Shown one piece after another: positions 53,528 to 62,800 of a stretch of 64,000 nt of DNA (within the stretch, counting starts at the first letter, position 1; every line of letters starts with the position of its first letter). Under the pieces are notes generated by a model, which did no database searches, was not told the DNA's origin, and saw only the letters and a list, made by a program, of their open reading frames with translations. Origin of the DNA: Spirosoma validum (GTDB taxonomy: Bacteria > Bacteroidota > Bacteroidia > Cytophagales > Spirosomataceae); the NCBI RefSeq assembly GCF_014699035.1, contig NZ_JACXAA010000001.1, positions 186,001-250,000 of the forward strand. Direction: 5' to 3'. The position numbers were made by a program, and so were the translations under genes.

Positions 53528-54190
53528 TTAGGCCTTCCCGGCTCGCTCTTTGGCTTGTTTCAGCATTTTATTCGTATCCGGGTATTTTACTACAGAGAGT
53601 GTCACGCGACGATTTTTCTGTCGGTTTACTGGATTATCGCTCCCATCTGAGTTATTGTTAGGTACCAGCGGCTCTTTTTCACCCCGCCCGATCGCCATAA
53701 TCAACCCCTTCACACTGATCTGCTTTTTGAGCCAGTCAGCTAACGCTACAGCCCGCTTCTGACTCAAGACGGCATTGTACTGATCGCTGCCTTTTGAATC
53801 GGTATGCCCCCAAACATGAAGTTGATCAGCCCCGTGCTGGGCAAAGTGTTTCCTCACTTTCTCAAGCAGCGCAATTCCGTCGGGGCGCAGGTTCGACTTA
53901 TAGAAATCGAACAGTACGTCGGTTGGCAAAATAATATCGTATTTGTTTTCGGTTCCAACGATCTGTAGCGAATCAGTAGAAGGCGTAAAGGAATAATTCT
54001 GACTGGAGTCCGTTTTGGTGGCTACCGAACCAGATGCCGTATCACGGATAGAAACCGACTCGGCAGATTCGGTAGACGAATTCACAGCACTAGTCTTTCC
54101 CTGCTGATGATCACCGCCACTGTTACAGGCTGCTAACAAACTGACCGTTAGCGCAATAGACAGATATGTGCGCATCATAGGCGTTCTCAT
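53528..54190 (-). CDS. OmpA-family lipoprotein
   Basis: This is a 220-residue protein, started at 54190 (MRTPMMRTYLSIALTVSLLAAC), with the lipobox LLAAC. The C-terminal OmpA domain (VLFDFYKSNLRPDG, VWGHTDSKGSDQYNAVLSQKRA, NRQKNRRVTLSV) binds peptidoglycan. The 60-residue linker is Ser/Thr-rich. Confidence 0.92.
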   Translation of the reverse strand: MRTPMMRTYLSIALTVSLLAACNSGGDHQQGKTSAVNSSTESAESVSIRDTASGSVATKTDSSQNYSFTPSTDSLQIVGTENKYDIILPTDVLFDFYKSNLRPDGIALLEKVRKHFAQHGADQLHVWGHTDSKGSDQYNAVLSQKRAVALADWLKKQISVKGLIMAIGRGEKEPLVPNNNSDGSDNPVNRQKNRRVTLSVVKYPDTNKMLKQAKERAGKA

Positions 54191-54339
54191 AGAAAACGAA
54201 TAGTGTACATCCAACTAACCAAGCTAACGGCGAATTGTTAACCCTGAATTACTTACGTTGTTACGTATTAGTGCTGGTCTATTTTACCCTAACTCAATTC
54301 TCAAAGTACCTTTAGCACAGACGCAGGCAATAGTTTTCG

Positions 54340-54347
54340 TATTTTTG
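54340..54347 (+). promoter_or_regulatory. Possible Bacteroidota -7 element (TATTTTTG)
   Basis: TATTTTTG fits TAnnTTTG and lies 27 bp before the GH3 ATG at 54375. No clear -33 element is seen. Confidence 0.4.
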
Positions 54348-54374
54348 GCACCTCACGACCCAATTCATTGTTTT

Positions 54375-57300
54375 ATGCCCTTTTGCCGGTCTATCCTCTT
54401 CGGTATCGTTAGTGTTCTGATTTTCTCAACGGCTTTCGCGCAAACGACCACACCAACCTTTCTTCAACTCAATGCCCGTCAGAATTGCTGGGTCGATTCG
54501 ATCTTTACGAATATGTCGCCCGACGACCGCATTGCGCAACTGATCATGGTAGCCGGTTATTCGAACCGCAAACCCGCTTACGAAGATTCACTGCTGACGC
54601 TGGTGCGAACGAATAAATTGGGAGGTGTCGTGATGTTTCAGGGTGGTCCGGTTCGGCAGGCCCGGCTTACCAATCGCCTGCAAGCCATTTCGCCCGTGCC
54701 GCTGCTGATTGCGATGGATGCCGAATGGGGCATTGCGATGCGTTTAGACAGCACGGTTCGCTATCCGTATCAGATGACACTGGGCGCTATGCAGGGAAAT
54801 GATACGTTGCTATACCAGATGGGTAAAAATCTGGCCTGGCAAGCGCGCCGGCTGGGTATGCATGTCAATTTCGCGCCAACAGTCGATGTCAATAACAACC
54901 CGAACAATCCGGTTATTAACTTCCGGTCATTCGGCGAAGATAAATACGCCGTTACGCGCAAGGCCCTCGCCTACATGCGGGGTATGCAGGATAATCAACT
55001 GCTAACCAGCCTAAAGCATTTCCCCGGCCACGGCGATACAGGCACCGATTCTCACTACGATCTGCCGCTCATTGGGAAAAGCCGCGCCCAGCTTGACTCG
55101 CTCGAACTGTATCCGTTTCGGCAGTTGATTAACGCCGGAGCAGCGGGGGTGATGGTTGCCCACCTAAGCATTCCGGCGTTAGACACAACGCGGAACCGAC
55201 CTTCTACCCTATCACCCGCTATCGTTACTAATCTTCTCAAAAATGAGCTGGGTTTTAAGGGATTAGTTTTTTCGGACGCCATGAACATGAAAGGCGTAAC
55301 CAAGTTCTACGCATCGGGCCAGGCCGATGAGCTTGGTATCGAAGCGGGGATGGACGTACTGGAGTTTACAGAGAACGTACCAGCAGCGCTGGCGCAGATC
55401 AAACTGGCCGTTTCTTTGGGACGTATTTCCCAGGCGTCGTTAGACGAGCGATGCCTGAAAGTGCTACGTGCCAAAGCATGGGTCGGGCTGGATCAGTACA
55501 AGCCCATCGTGCTGGATAATTTAGTGAGCGATCTTAACCCTCCGAAGGACGACCTTCTGAACCGCAAGCTTACCGAAGCCAGCCTGACGGTTCTGAAAAA
55601 TGAGGGTGGCCTGTTACCCCTCCAGCGCCTGGACACGCTACGTATCGCGTCCGTCGCCATCGAAAGTGATAAAATTACGGCCTTCCAGCAAATGGCGGGT
55701 AATTATACGCAGGTCGACCACTTCAAACTAACCTCTAAAACTCCCGATTCCACGCTGGCCGCTATCCGGGATTCCCTCAAAAACTACAACCTGATTCTGG
55801 TCGACGTTCATCTGAACAACATCCGCCCCACAGCTAAATACGGCATGCAACCCCGGACAGCGGCCTTGGTGAGTGAACTAGTCGCGACGAAAAAAGCGGT
55901 TGTAACGGTATTTGGCAATCCTTACGTATTGGATAAACTCACGTTCCCGATGGATACGGCCCAACCCAGCCGCAGCATTGAGCAGGCGCGGGCCATCGTC
56001 ATGCCATATCAGCTCACCAATTACACCGAAGAATTATCGGCGCAATTGATTTTTGGTGCCATTGGTGCGTCGGGTAAATTGCCCGTAACGGTCAATCAAC
56101 GGTTTCGGCTGGGCGACGGGGTACAGGTTCAGCCGAACGGGCGCATGAAATACACGATTCCTGAAGAAGCGGGGGTCGATGGTCGATTCCTGACGCAACA
56201 GATTGACTCATTGGTGAACGTGGGAATAACGGAACAGGCGTTTCCGGGGTGCGTAGTGCAGCTGGCTAAAGATGGCAAAGTAATTTTCCGGAAAGCCTAC
56301 GGTACCCATACGTACGATGCCTCACTCGGTGCCGAACCCAAACCCACACAGGTAGATGATCTGTTCGATATGGCCTCCGTGACGAAGGTAAGCACCTCGA
56401 CGCCTGCGCTGATGCGCCTGGTCGATGAAGGGAAATTTAATCTGAACGGCAAGATGGTCGATTACCTACCCTTTCTCAAAAAATCGAACAAGGCCGATCT
56501 GGTCTGGCGCGACGTATTGACTCACCAAGCCCGGCTAAAAGCCTCCATTGCCTTCTGGACGGATACGAAAAATCCGGATGGGTCGTGGAAACCGAAAACC
56601 TTTAAATTCGAAGAATCCGGGCGGTATCCAATTGAAATAACCGACAGTCTTTACGAATTTAGAAAGTATCCCACGACTATTTTTGAGCAGCTCCGGGATT
56701 CTCCGCTGAACCCAAAGAAAGAGTACGTTTATTCTGATTTGTCGTTTATGCTCTATCCTCAGGTTGTGAAACGACTGACAGGAGAAAATTTCGAAGACTA
56801 CTTGAAAACAACATTTTACCAGCCATTGGGAGCCAGTACGTTAACGTTCAATCCATTACGCTTTTACATGCGGAATCAGATTCCTCCCACGGAATACGAC
56901 TCCCTGTTCCGGAAAACGCTCGTGTGGGGGCACGTTCACGACGAGACCGCGGCCATGCTCGATGGGGTATCGGGCCACGCGGGTTTGTTCGGTACGGCCA
57001 ATGACTTAATGAAAGTATACGAAATGTATCGTCAGAAAGGCAGCTATGGCGGACAACGGTTTATTTCGACCAAGACGGTTGAGGAATTTACGCGCTATCA
57101 GTTTCCGGAGTTGGGCAACCGTCGCGGCCTGGCTTTCGACAAGCCGTCCTTCAAGTATTCGGGCAACGCGCCCCAATCGGCAACCAAAGCCAGTTACGGA
57201 CACTCAGGTTTTACAGGCACATTTGTTTGGGTCGATCCAGATCCGGCCTATAATCTGACCTACGTATTTTTATCGAACCGGGTGTATCCGAACCGAAGCC

Positions 57301-57380
57301 ACAATAAAATTATTACCTTGAACACCCGAACGAACATTGTTGAAGCTCTTTATCAGGCAACTAAGCGTGGGATACAATGA
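54375..57380 (+). CDS. GH3 beta-N-acetylhexosaminidase fused to a serine beta-lactamase-fold domain
   Basis: This is a 1001-residue protein, started at 54375 (MPFCRSILFGIVSVLIFSTAFA, signal peptide). Residues ~40-600 form a GH3 (NagZ-type) enzyme, with the catalytic loop KHFPGHGDTGTDSHYD at ~212 and the nucleophile Asp in LVFSDAMNMKG at ~298. Residues ~630-1000 form a serine-hydrolase domain: SVTK as SxxK (~668), YSD and HSG (YGHSGFTGTF). Both act on cell-wall-like sugars or peptides in the periplasm by inference. It overlaps dinB by 4 bp (ATGA). Confidence 0.9.
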   Translation: MPFCRSILFGIVSVLIFSTAFAQTTTPTFLQLNARQNCWVDSIFTNMSPDDRIAQLIMVAGYSNRKPAYEDSLLTLVRTNKLGGVVMFQGGPVRQARLTNRLQAISPVPLLIAMDAEWGIAMRLDSTVRYPYQMTLGAMQGNDTLLYQMGKNLAWQARRLGMHVNFAPTVDVNNNPNNPVINFRSFGEDKYAVTRKALAYMRGMQDNQLLTSLKHFPGHGDTGTDSHYDLPLIGKSRAQLDSLELYPFRQLINAGAAGVMVAHLSIPALDTTRNRPSTLSPAIVTNLLKNELGFKGLVFSDAMNMKGVTKFYASGQADELGIEAGMDVLEFTENVPAALAQIKLAVSLGRISQASLDERCLKVLRAKAWVGLDQYKPIVLDNLVSDLNPPKDDLLNRKLTEASLTVLKNEGGLLPLQRLDTLRIASVAIESDKITAFQQMAGNYTQVDHFKLTSKTPDSTLAAIRDSLKNYNLILVDVHLNNIRPTAKYGMQPRTAALVSELVATKKAVVTVFGNPYVLDKLTFPMDTAQPSRSIEQARAIVMPYQLTNYTEELSAQLIFGAIGASGKLPVTVNQRFRLGDGVQVQPNGRMKYTIPEEAGVDGRFLTQQIDSLVNVGITEQAFPGCVVQLAKDGKVIFRKAYGTHTYDASLGAEPKPTQVDDLFDMASVTKVSTSTPALMRLVDEGKFNLNGKMVDYLPFLKKSNKADLVWRDVLTHQARLKASIAFWTDTKNPDGSWKPKTFKFEESGRYPIEITDSLYEFRKYPTTIFEQLRDSPLNPKKEYVYSDLSFMLYPQVVKRLTGENFEDYLKTTFYQPLGASTLTFNPLRFYMRNQIPPTEYDSLFRKTLVWGHVHDETAAMLDGVSGHAGLFGTANDLMKVYEMYRQKGSYGGQRFISTKTVEEFTRYQFPELGNRRGLAFDKPSFKYSGNAPQSATKASYGHSGFTGTFVWVDPDPAYNLTYVFLSNRVYPNRSHNKIITLNTRTNIVEALYQATKRGIQ

Positions 57381-57832
57381 AAAATTATCTGATTCAATTA
57401 CTCGACTACGAACTCTGGGCGAACCTCCGGGTCATTAACGCCCTCGACTCCGTTGACAATCCCCCCGCGCGGGCTATAGCCGTTATGGGTCACGTGCTGG
57501 CTGCGCAACACGTATGGTACGGGCGTATAGCTCATGAGTCGGTATTTGTGTCAATCTGGGAGGAAATTCCCGTTAGCTGGATGATTGAAACGGCCGAACG
57601 ACAGCATCGCCAGGTTGTCAGTTACGTAGACGGATTGACCGAAGAACAACTAAACCAGTCCATCAGCTACGTAAACTCCAAGGGTATACCTTTTCAGGAC
57701 AGACGCCTTGACATGCTGACGCAGATGAGCCACCATGCCGCCTACCACCGGGGACAGGTCGTACAACTCATCCGCCCGATGCTCAGCGAAGCGCCCGTAA
57801 CGGACTACATCGTCTGGAAACGGGGCGGTTGA
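57377..57832 (+). CDS. DinB-family protein
   Basis: This 151-residue four-helix protein has the family's metal-site His: HVLAAQHVWYGR near 40, then HHAAYHRGQV near 120. The function of DinB-like proteins is mostly thiol-dependent transfer or unknown. Its coupling by overlap to a glycosidase gene is unexpected. GH97 follows after 45 bp. Confidence 0.9.
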   Translation: MKNYLIQLLDYELWANLRVINALDSVDNPPARAIAVMGHVLAAQHVWYGRIAHESVFVSIWEEIPVSWMIETAERQHRQVVSYVDGLTEEQLNQSISYVNSKGIPFQDRRLDMLTQMSHHAAYHRGQVVQLIRPMLSEAPVTDYIVWKRGG

Positions 57833-57877
57833 CACAACCGAAAAGTAGTGCAGTGCCTTACCTAAACCTATGATGAA

Positions 57878-59959
57878 ATGTTACTTACCCGTTTTTTCCA
57901 ATCGGTACTCGCACTCGTGTGTCAGGTATCGCTGCTGTACGCGCAGCAGGCAATCTCTATTTCGTCGCCCGATAAAACGGTATTGCTCACAATCGGCAAT
58001 ACCAGTACTGGCAACGTAACGTATCGGATTTCGTACAAAGGCAAAAAAGTTATTGAGCCGTCTGGTCTTGGGTTTGTCTTCAGTAAACCGCAGGTGTCCC
58101 TGACAACTTTTTCAATTACCGCAACGGATTCGTCTACCGTCGATGAAACCTGGAAGCCCGTCTGGGGCGAGGTGAGTCAGATCCGAAATCACTACAAGGA
58201 GCTGGCTCTTATGCTGACCGACAAAGCCAGTTCGGGTATTTCAATACGTGTCAGGTTTCGTGTGTTTAATGACGGCGTAGGCTTTCGTTATGAATTTCCG
58301 CAGCAAAAAGCGCTTAGTCATTTTGTCGTTGACGATGAGAAAACACAGTTTACGGTAGCGGCTGATCACAAAACCTTCTGGATACCCGGCGATTACGACA
58401 CAAACGAATACCTCTACAACACGACCAAACTAAGTGAAGTCAATGCACCGGCCGCGCTCGATAAAGAGAAAGACATTGCGCTGAAATCACCGATTGGCCC
58501 GGACGCGATTCAATCACCGGTTCTGTTCAAAACCGCCGACGGATTGTACATCAGCCTTTACGAAGCCGCTTTGATTAATTACCCCGTTATGCATTTTCGG
58601 CTGGATAAAAAGGCACTACGTCTGACGACGCAGTTGGTCCCCGACGCAGTAGGCAACAAAGCATACCTGCAAACGCCTACTCAAACGCCCTGGCGAACCA
58701 TTATTGTTAGTGATAAAGCAACGGAACTGCTTTCCTCCAAACTCATTCTCAACCTCAACGAACCATCAACAATTGCGGATCCGTCGTGGATAAAACCGCA
58801 AAAGTTTATGGGCATGTGGTGGGAAATGCACATTGGCAAAGCGACCTGGGAGAAAGCGGGCGGCAAACACGGAGCTAATACACAGAACGTCAAAAAGTAC
58901 ATCGACTTTGCGGCTAAATACGGTTTCGACGGCGTACTGGTCGAAGGGTGGAACGTAGGTTGGGAAGACTGGTTTGGCAACTGGAAAGAGAACGTATTCG
59001 ATTTCGTTACGCCCTACCCCGATTACAACCTCGATTCGCTCACGAAATATGCCCAGCAAAAAGGCGTTCGGATCATCATGCACCATGAAACGTCTGGATC
59101 TGTAACGAACTACGAACGCCGGATGGATGCGGCTTTTCAGTACATGGTAAAAGAAGGCATCAATACCGTAAAGACTGGCTACGTTGGCCGGATCATTCCA
59201 AGGGGCGAACATCACGACGGCCAATGGATGGTGGGGCATTACCAGCGGGTCGCCGAGAAAGCGGCTCAGTACAAAATCATGCTCGATTCGCACGAGTCGT
59301 CGCATCCGACTGGCCTGCACCGTACGTATCCGAATTGGATGGCCAGCGAAGCCGCCCGAGGGAGTGAATTCAACAATGCGCCAACACTCGGAATCATTCC
59401 CGAACACACGACCATTTTGCCCTTTACCCGACTGCTGGGCGGACCCATGGATTTCACACCGGGTTTGTTTCGCTTCAAGCTGAACCAGTTCGACAGCACC
59501 CGAACGACGCGAGTCCGCACAACACTGACTAAACAGTTAGCGTTGTACATTACCATCTATGGTCCTTTGCAAATGGCGGCCGATCTGCCCGAAAACTACG
59601 AAAAGCACATGGATGCGTTTCAGTTCATCCGCGACGTAGCAGTCGACTGGGACGACACGAAAATACTGGCGGCCGAACCAGGTGATTACGTAACGATTGC
59701 CCGCAAAGCAAAAGGGAAAAATGAGTGGTTTATAGGATCAATTACCGACGAAAACAGTCGTGATCAGACGCTACCATTAGACTTTTTAGAACCCAGCAAG
59801 ACCTATGAAGCCACGCTTTACCGCGATGCGGACAACGCCGATTGGGATACGAACCCGGAAGCGTACGTAATTGAAAAAAAACAGGTGACTAACAAAACGA
59901 AACTACCCATTCGTTTAGCCAAAGGGGGCGGATGCGCCATTCGTATCGTCAGGCAATAA
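57878..59959 (+). CDS. Glycoside hydrolase family 97 enzyme
   Basis: This 693-residue protein has a signal peptide (LVCQVSLLYA). The N-terminal beta-super-sandwich spans ~20-280 and the barrel ~290-580, with FDGVLVEGWNVGWEDWFG, IMHHETSGSVTNYE (Glu ~403), DSHESSHPTG (Glu ~472) and RGSEF (Glu ~495). These acidic residues match the inverting, SusB-like group. An alpha-glucosidase activity is expected. The C-terminal beta-domain ends GCAIRIVRQ. Confidence 0.93.
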   Translation: MLLTRFFQSVLALVCQVSLLYAQQAISISSPDKTVLLTIGNTSTGNVTYRISYKGKKVIEPSGLGFVFSKPQVSLTTFSITATDSSTVDETWKPVWGEVSQIRNHYKELALMLTDKASSGISIRVRFRVFNDGVGFRYEFPQQKALSHFVVDDEKTQFTVAADHKTFWIPGDYDTNEYLYNTTKLSEVNAPAALDKEKDIALKSPIGPDAIQSPVLFKTADGLYISLYEAALINYPVMHFRLDKKALRLTTQLVPDAVGNKAYLQTPTQTPWRTIIVSDKATELLSSKLILNLNEPSTIADPSWIKPQKFMGMWWEMHIGKATWEKAGGKHGANTQNVKKYIDFAAKYGFDGVLVEGWNVGWEDWFGNWKENVFDFVTPYPDYNLDSLTKYAQQKGVRIIMHHETSGSVTNYERRMDAAFQYMVKEGINTVKTGYVGRIIPRGEHHDGQWMVGHYQRVAEKAAQYKIMLDSHESSHPTGLHRTYPNWMASEAARGSEFNNAPTLGIIPEHTTILPFTRLLGGPMDFTPGLFRFKLNQFDSTRTTRVRTTLTKQLALYITIYGPLQMAADLPENYEKHMDAFQFIRDVAVDWDDTKILAAEPGDYVTIARKAKGKNEWFIGSITDENSRDQTLPLDFLEPSKTYEATLYRDADNADWDTNPEAYVIEKKQVTNKTKLPIRLAKGGGCAIRIVRQ

Positions 59960-59969
59960 GCATCTGGCG

Positions 59970-60569
59970 TTGAACGTACTACTGATCAGACCACTGCTTT
60001 ATTCAAAAGAATTTATCCCGACATTAACTATTGTGAACTACGTATTTCTGCTTTTATTTTTCTGCTCATCTACGGCTTTAGCCCAAGTCAAATTACCTGT
60101 CAACGATATAGGTCAGGTTCAGTATCAGGAAGTTGTACGCGTACCCGATAGCAAACGACCCGCCCGCCAGATTATGGAGCAAGTACGCGCGTGGGCCGGG
60201 CAACACTATCAGCCGAGTGTGACAACCGAGCAGCAGTATGATCAGGAGCATAATATTCTGTTCGTCCGGTCATCTTACGACATTGATAACCAGCTCATCC
60301 GGTATACCCTTACAATTGAGCCAAAGTTCGGGCGTTACCGCGCTACGTTAACCGATTTAGTGGCCGAGAACAAGGGTATGCATTTACCGATCCAGGCTTC
60401 CAGCCCTACGGTAGCCGAAATAAACCAGTCAGTAACCGACACGACTAAAAACCAAACGCTGGCAGAGCAGATGGCCCAGCAACAAGCGGGTCTGTATCAG
60501 CAACTGGATCAATCGTGCCGCGCTACGTTAGTCAGTCTGAAAGAAGCCATGATGGCTATTAAACCATAA
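59970..60569 (+). CDS. DUF4468 protein, exported
   Basis: This 199-residue protein starts with TTG at 59970. A GTG at 60033 would give a shorter signal peptide (VNYVFLLLFFCSSTALA). The DUF4468 domain follows: QYQEVVRVPDSKRPARQIMEQVRAWAG and VRSSYDIDNQLIRYTLTIEPKFGRYRATLTDL. It is widespread in Bacteroidota and of unknown role. It is the last gene of the GH3-dinB-GH97 run. Confidence 0.85.
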   Translation: MNVLLIRPLLYSKEFIPTLTIVNYVFLLLFFCSSTALAQVKLPVNDIGQVQYQEVVRVPDSKRPARQIMEQVRAWAGQHYQPSVTTEQQYDQEHNILFVRSSYDIDNQLIRYTLTIEPKFGRYRATLTDLVAENKGMHLPIQASSPTVAEINQSVTDTTKNQTLAEQMAQQQAGLYQQLDQSCRATLVSLKEAMMAIKP

Positions 60570-60578
60570 TCCATCTGC

Positions 60579-61241
60579 TCAGCGGTGCCGGTCAACGCCT
60601 ACCTGTTCACACCATTCCAATACGGAACAGGTTGAGCAGTGCGGAAGCGTGCCCGTGCATATATGTTTTCCGAAAGGCATCAGTAACCGATTGATATTCA
60701 CCCACTGGTCGTGCGGCACTTTTGTTTCCAGCATTTTCAGTGTTTGCTCAGGCTGTTTGGTCTGCACGTAGCCCCAGCGGTTCACGACCCGATGGACATG
60801 AATATCGACGCTAATGGCCGCTTGCCCCGTTGCTACTCCTAATGCCAGATTCGCGCATTTCGGCCCGACGCCTTTCAGTGAGGTGAGGGTAACATAATCC
60901 GCTGGCAATTCGCCATCAAATTCATGAATGATACGTTCGGCAATGCCGCGCATGGTATAGGCTTTCTGATCGGGATACGTAGTGCCGTAGAGCAGGTTTG
61001 TTAGCGTAGGAATATCTAACTGGAGAAGTTGCTCGGGCGTCCGGGCCTGTTCGAATAGCCGTAACGAGACGGGAATGGTCGTTTCATCGAGCGTTCGGAT
61101 GGATACAATACACGAAATCAATTGCTCGAACAGCGTAGTATAGCCACGTTCAAACAGATCGAACATAGCCGCTTTTGGATACGGCCGAATGGCTTCTTCG
61201 ATACGGGAAAGAACAACGTTGAGGTCAAAGTCAGGTTTCAT
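60579..61241 (-). CDS. nth: Endonuclease III
   Basis: This 220-residue DNA glycosylase/AP lyase removes oxidised pyrimidines. The HhH motif LKGVGPKCANLAL carries the catalytic Lys and SVDIHVHRV the catalytic Asp. The [4Fe-4S] loop is C-x6-C-x2-C-x5-C (CTGTLPHCSTCSVLEWC). All active residues are present. It stands alone and convergent with the DUF4468 gene. Confidence 0.95.
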   Translation of the reverse strand: MKPDFDLNVVLSRIEEAIRPYPKAAMFDLFERGYTTLFEQLISCIVSIRTLDETTIPVSLRLFEQARTPEQLLQLDIPTLTNLLYGTTYPDQKAYTMRGIAERIIHEFDGELPADYVTLTSLKGVGPKCANLALGVATGQAAISVDIHVHRVVNRWGYVQTKQPEQTLKMLETKVPHDQWVNINRLLMPFGKHICTGTLPHCSTCSVLEWCEQVGVDRHR

Positions 61242-61364
61242 GTACTCTTAAACATAAAGGATGCAAAGATGGCCCAGCGTTCGCCAGAATTTTTTCCCGG
61301 CATACGCTGCGATTATCTCTGCGCCTTTGCCAGTGCGCGGGGCCGCCCGTGCGGTTCAGTCAAC

Positions 61365-62657
61365 TTACACCTTTACGATCACCATTTCAACCCGCCGGTT
61401 TTCGGGTCGTTCTTTCAGGCTCTTATTTGTGTTAATGGGTCGCGAAGGACCATAACCGACAGTCTCGATTCGACCGGTGCTGATTCCTTTATCGACCAGA
61501 TACCGCTTCACCTCATTGACCCGGTTCCGCGACAGTTCGACATTTGCATCGAACTCACCAACCGTATCGGTATGCCCTTCCAGCCGAATCTGCATGGTCG
61601 GGTTCGATTGCATAACGGTTACCAGCCGATCCAGTTCAGGAAACGATTCGGGTTTGAGGTCGTATTTCGATACGTTGAAATAAATATTTTTTAACGTGAT
61701 TTTTGCCCCTGCTTCAATCGGAACCAGATTGAAATCGCGCGCTACGTCGACCCGATTTGTTGCCAGCGTGTCACTCTGGCTAAAGTACCCTTTGGCCGAA
61801 GCCGTTACCGCATAAACGCCCCGACGATCAATCGGAATTCGATAGGTACCGGTGGGGATTGCGCTCTTCACTGAATCGGCCGGATCGTCGCCCGACGCTT
61901 CGGCACCTGATAACAACCGATACGTAACGGTGGCTGCAATAGGTTGTTTTGTTTTGACATCCCGCGTTACGCCATTGATTGCAACGACTGTTTCCCGCGC
62001 TGGTGCAGGCTCTGCGGACTTCGGTGTTTTGTCTGGAATACCAACGCCGGGCGTCGTACGAGGGGTATAGCGGGGCTGCTGTGTTTTCGGCTGAACCGGC
62101 GCTGGAGCTTTGGGCGTACGCTGTGCATAAGTGTCTTTCTTACGAGGATTGATGATGTGTACGCCCCAGAAATTGAAGCAAACAACTTTACCCGTTTTCG
62201 TTTGGTAGTCTTTACATTCAAATAAATCAAAAACTGTATAGCCAGGGTCAATACGGTCGAAATAAGCCGCGAAATCAACGCGCTCACCCGGTTGTACATT
62301 CCGGCGCATTTCTGCCGGAATATTTTCCGTCCGAATCAGCTTGTACGACCGTTCGCCCTGATTTACATACAAGCGAGCAGTTGATTGAAAACCTATATTA
62401 TTACCTGGTTCCTCTATACTACCGTTCCTTGGCATTGGAATTGGGAAAGGCCAGGATCGACCAGACGACCGCTGCTGAGGAGACTGAAACTTCATGTAGA
62501 TAATTGTGTATTGGTCTGTCAATTCGACACGCTTGATAATCACGTCGGTGTCGTTCACATCGTCTACCCGTGGGCTTTCGGTGGTATACTGCACCTGCGC
62601 GCGTAATCCCGATAGGGTCAGGAGCCAGATCAGACAGGGAAGTAATAGGCGGTTCAT
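61365..62657 (-). CDS. OmpA-family outer-membrane protein
   Basis: This 430-residue protein has the signal peptide MNRLLLPCLIWLLTLSGLRA. N-terminal beta domain (~25-170; FDLFECKDYQTKTGKVVCFNFWG) is followed by a Pro-rich linker, then a carboxypeptidase-regulatory-like segment (~225-310; TGTYRIPIDRRGVYAVTASAKGY). The OmpA peptidoglycan-binding domain (~320-430) carries IRLEGHTDTVGEFDANVELSRNR and ends VEMVIVKV. Confidence 0.92.
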   Translation of the reverse strand: MNRLLLPCLIWLLTLSGLRAQVQYTTESPRVDDVNDTDVIIKRVELTDQYTIIYMKFQSPQQRSSGRSWPFPIPMPRNGSIEEPGNNIGFQSTARLYVNQGERSYKLIRTENIPAEMRRNVQPGERVDFAAYFDRIDPGYTVFDLFECKDYQTKTGKVVCFNFWGVHIINPRKKDTYAQRTPKAPAPVQPKTQQPRYTPRTTPGVGIPDKTPKSAEPAPARETVVAINGVTRDVKTKQPIAATVTYRLLSGAEASGDDPADSVKSAIPTGTYRIPIDRRGVYAVTASAKGYFSQSDTLATNRVDVARDFNLVPIEAGAKITLKNIYFNVSKYDLKPESFPELDRLVTVMQSNPTMQIRLEGHTDTVGEFDANVELSRNRVNEVKRYLVDKGISTGRIETVGYGPSRPINTNKSLKERPENRRVEMVIVKV

Positions 62658-62742
62658 GGTCGTTGTTTACAAAAGATTATACACTATAAACGTTTGATGA
62701 GACCCGCTAGTTTATGGTTTAATCGAATACGCTAAAAACAAA

Positions 62743-62784
62743 AATGTCCTGAAGATTAGCCTAGCAACTAATCTTCAGGACATT
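62743..62784 (-). terminator. Terminator of the T9SS-sorted gene
   Basis: The 17-bp perfect stem (62743-62759 with 62768-62784) has an 8-nt loop. It is followed on the minus strand by a T-rich run and lies 16 bp after the stop at 62801. Confidence 0.9.
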
Positions 62785-62800
62785 GTATAATTGGTTGTCT

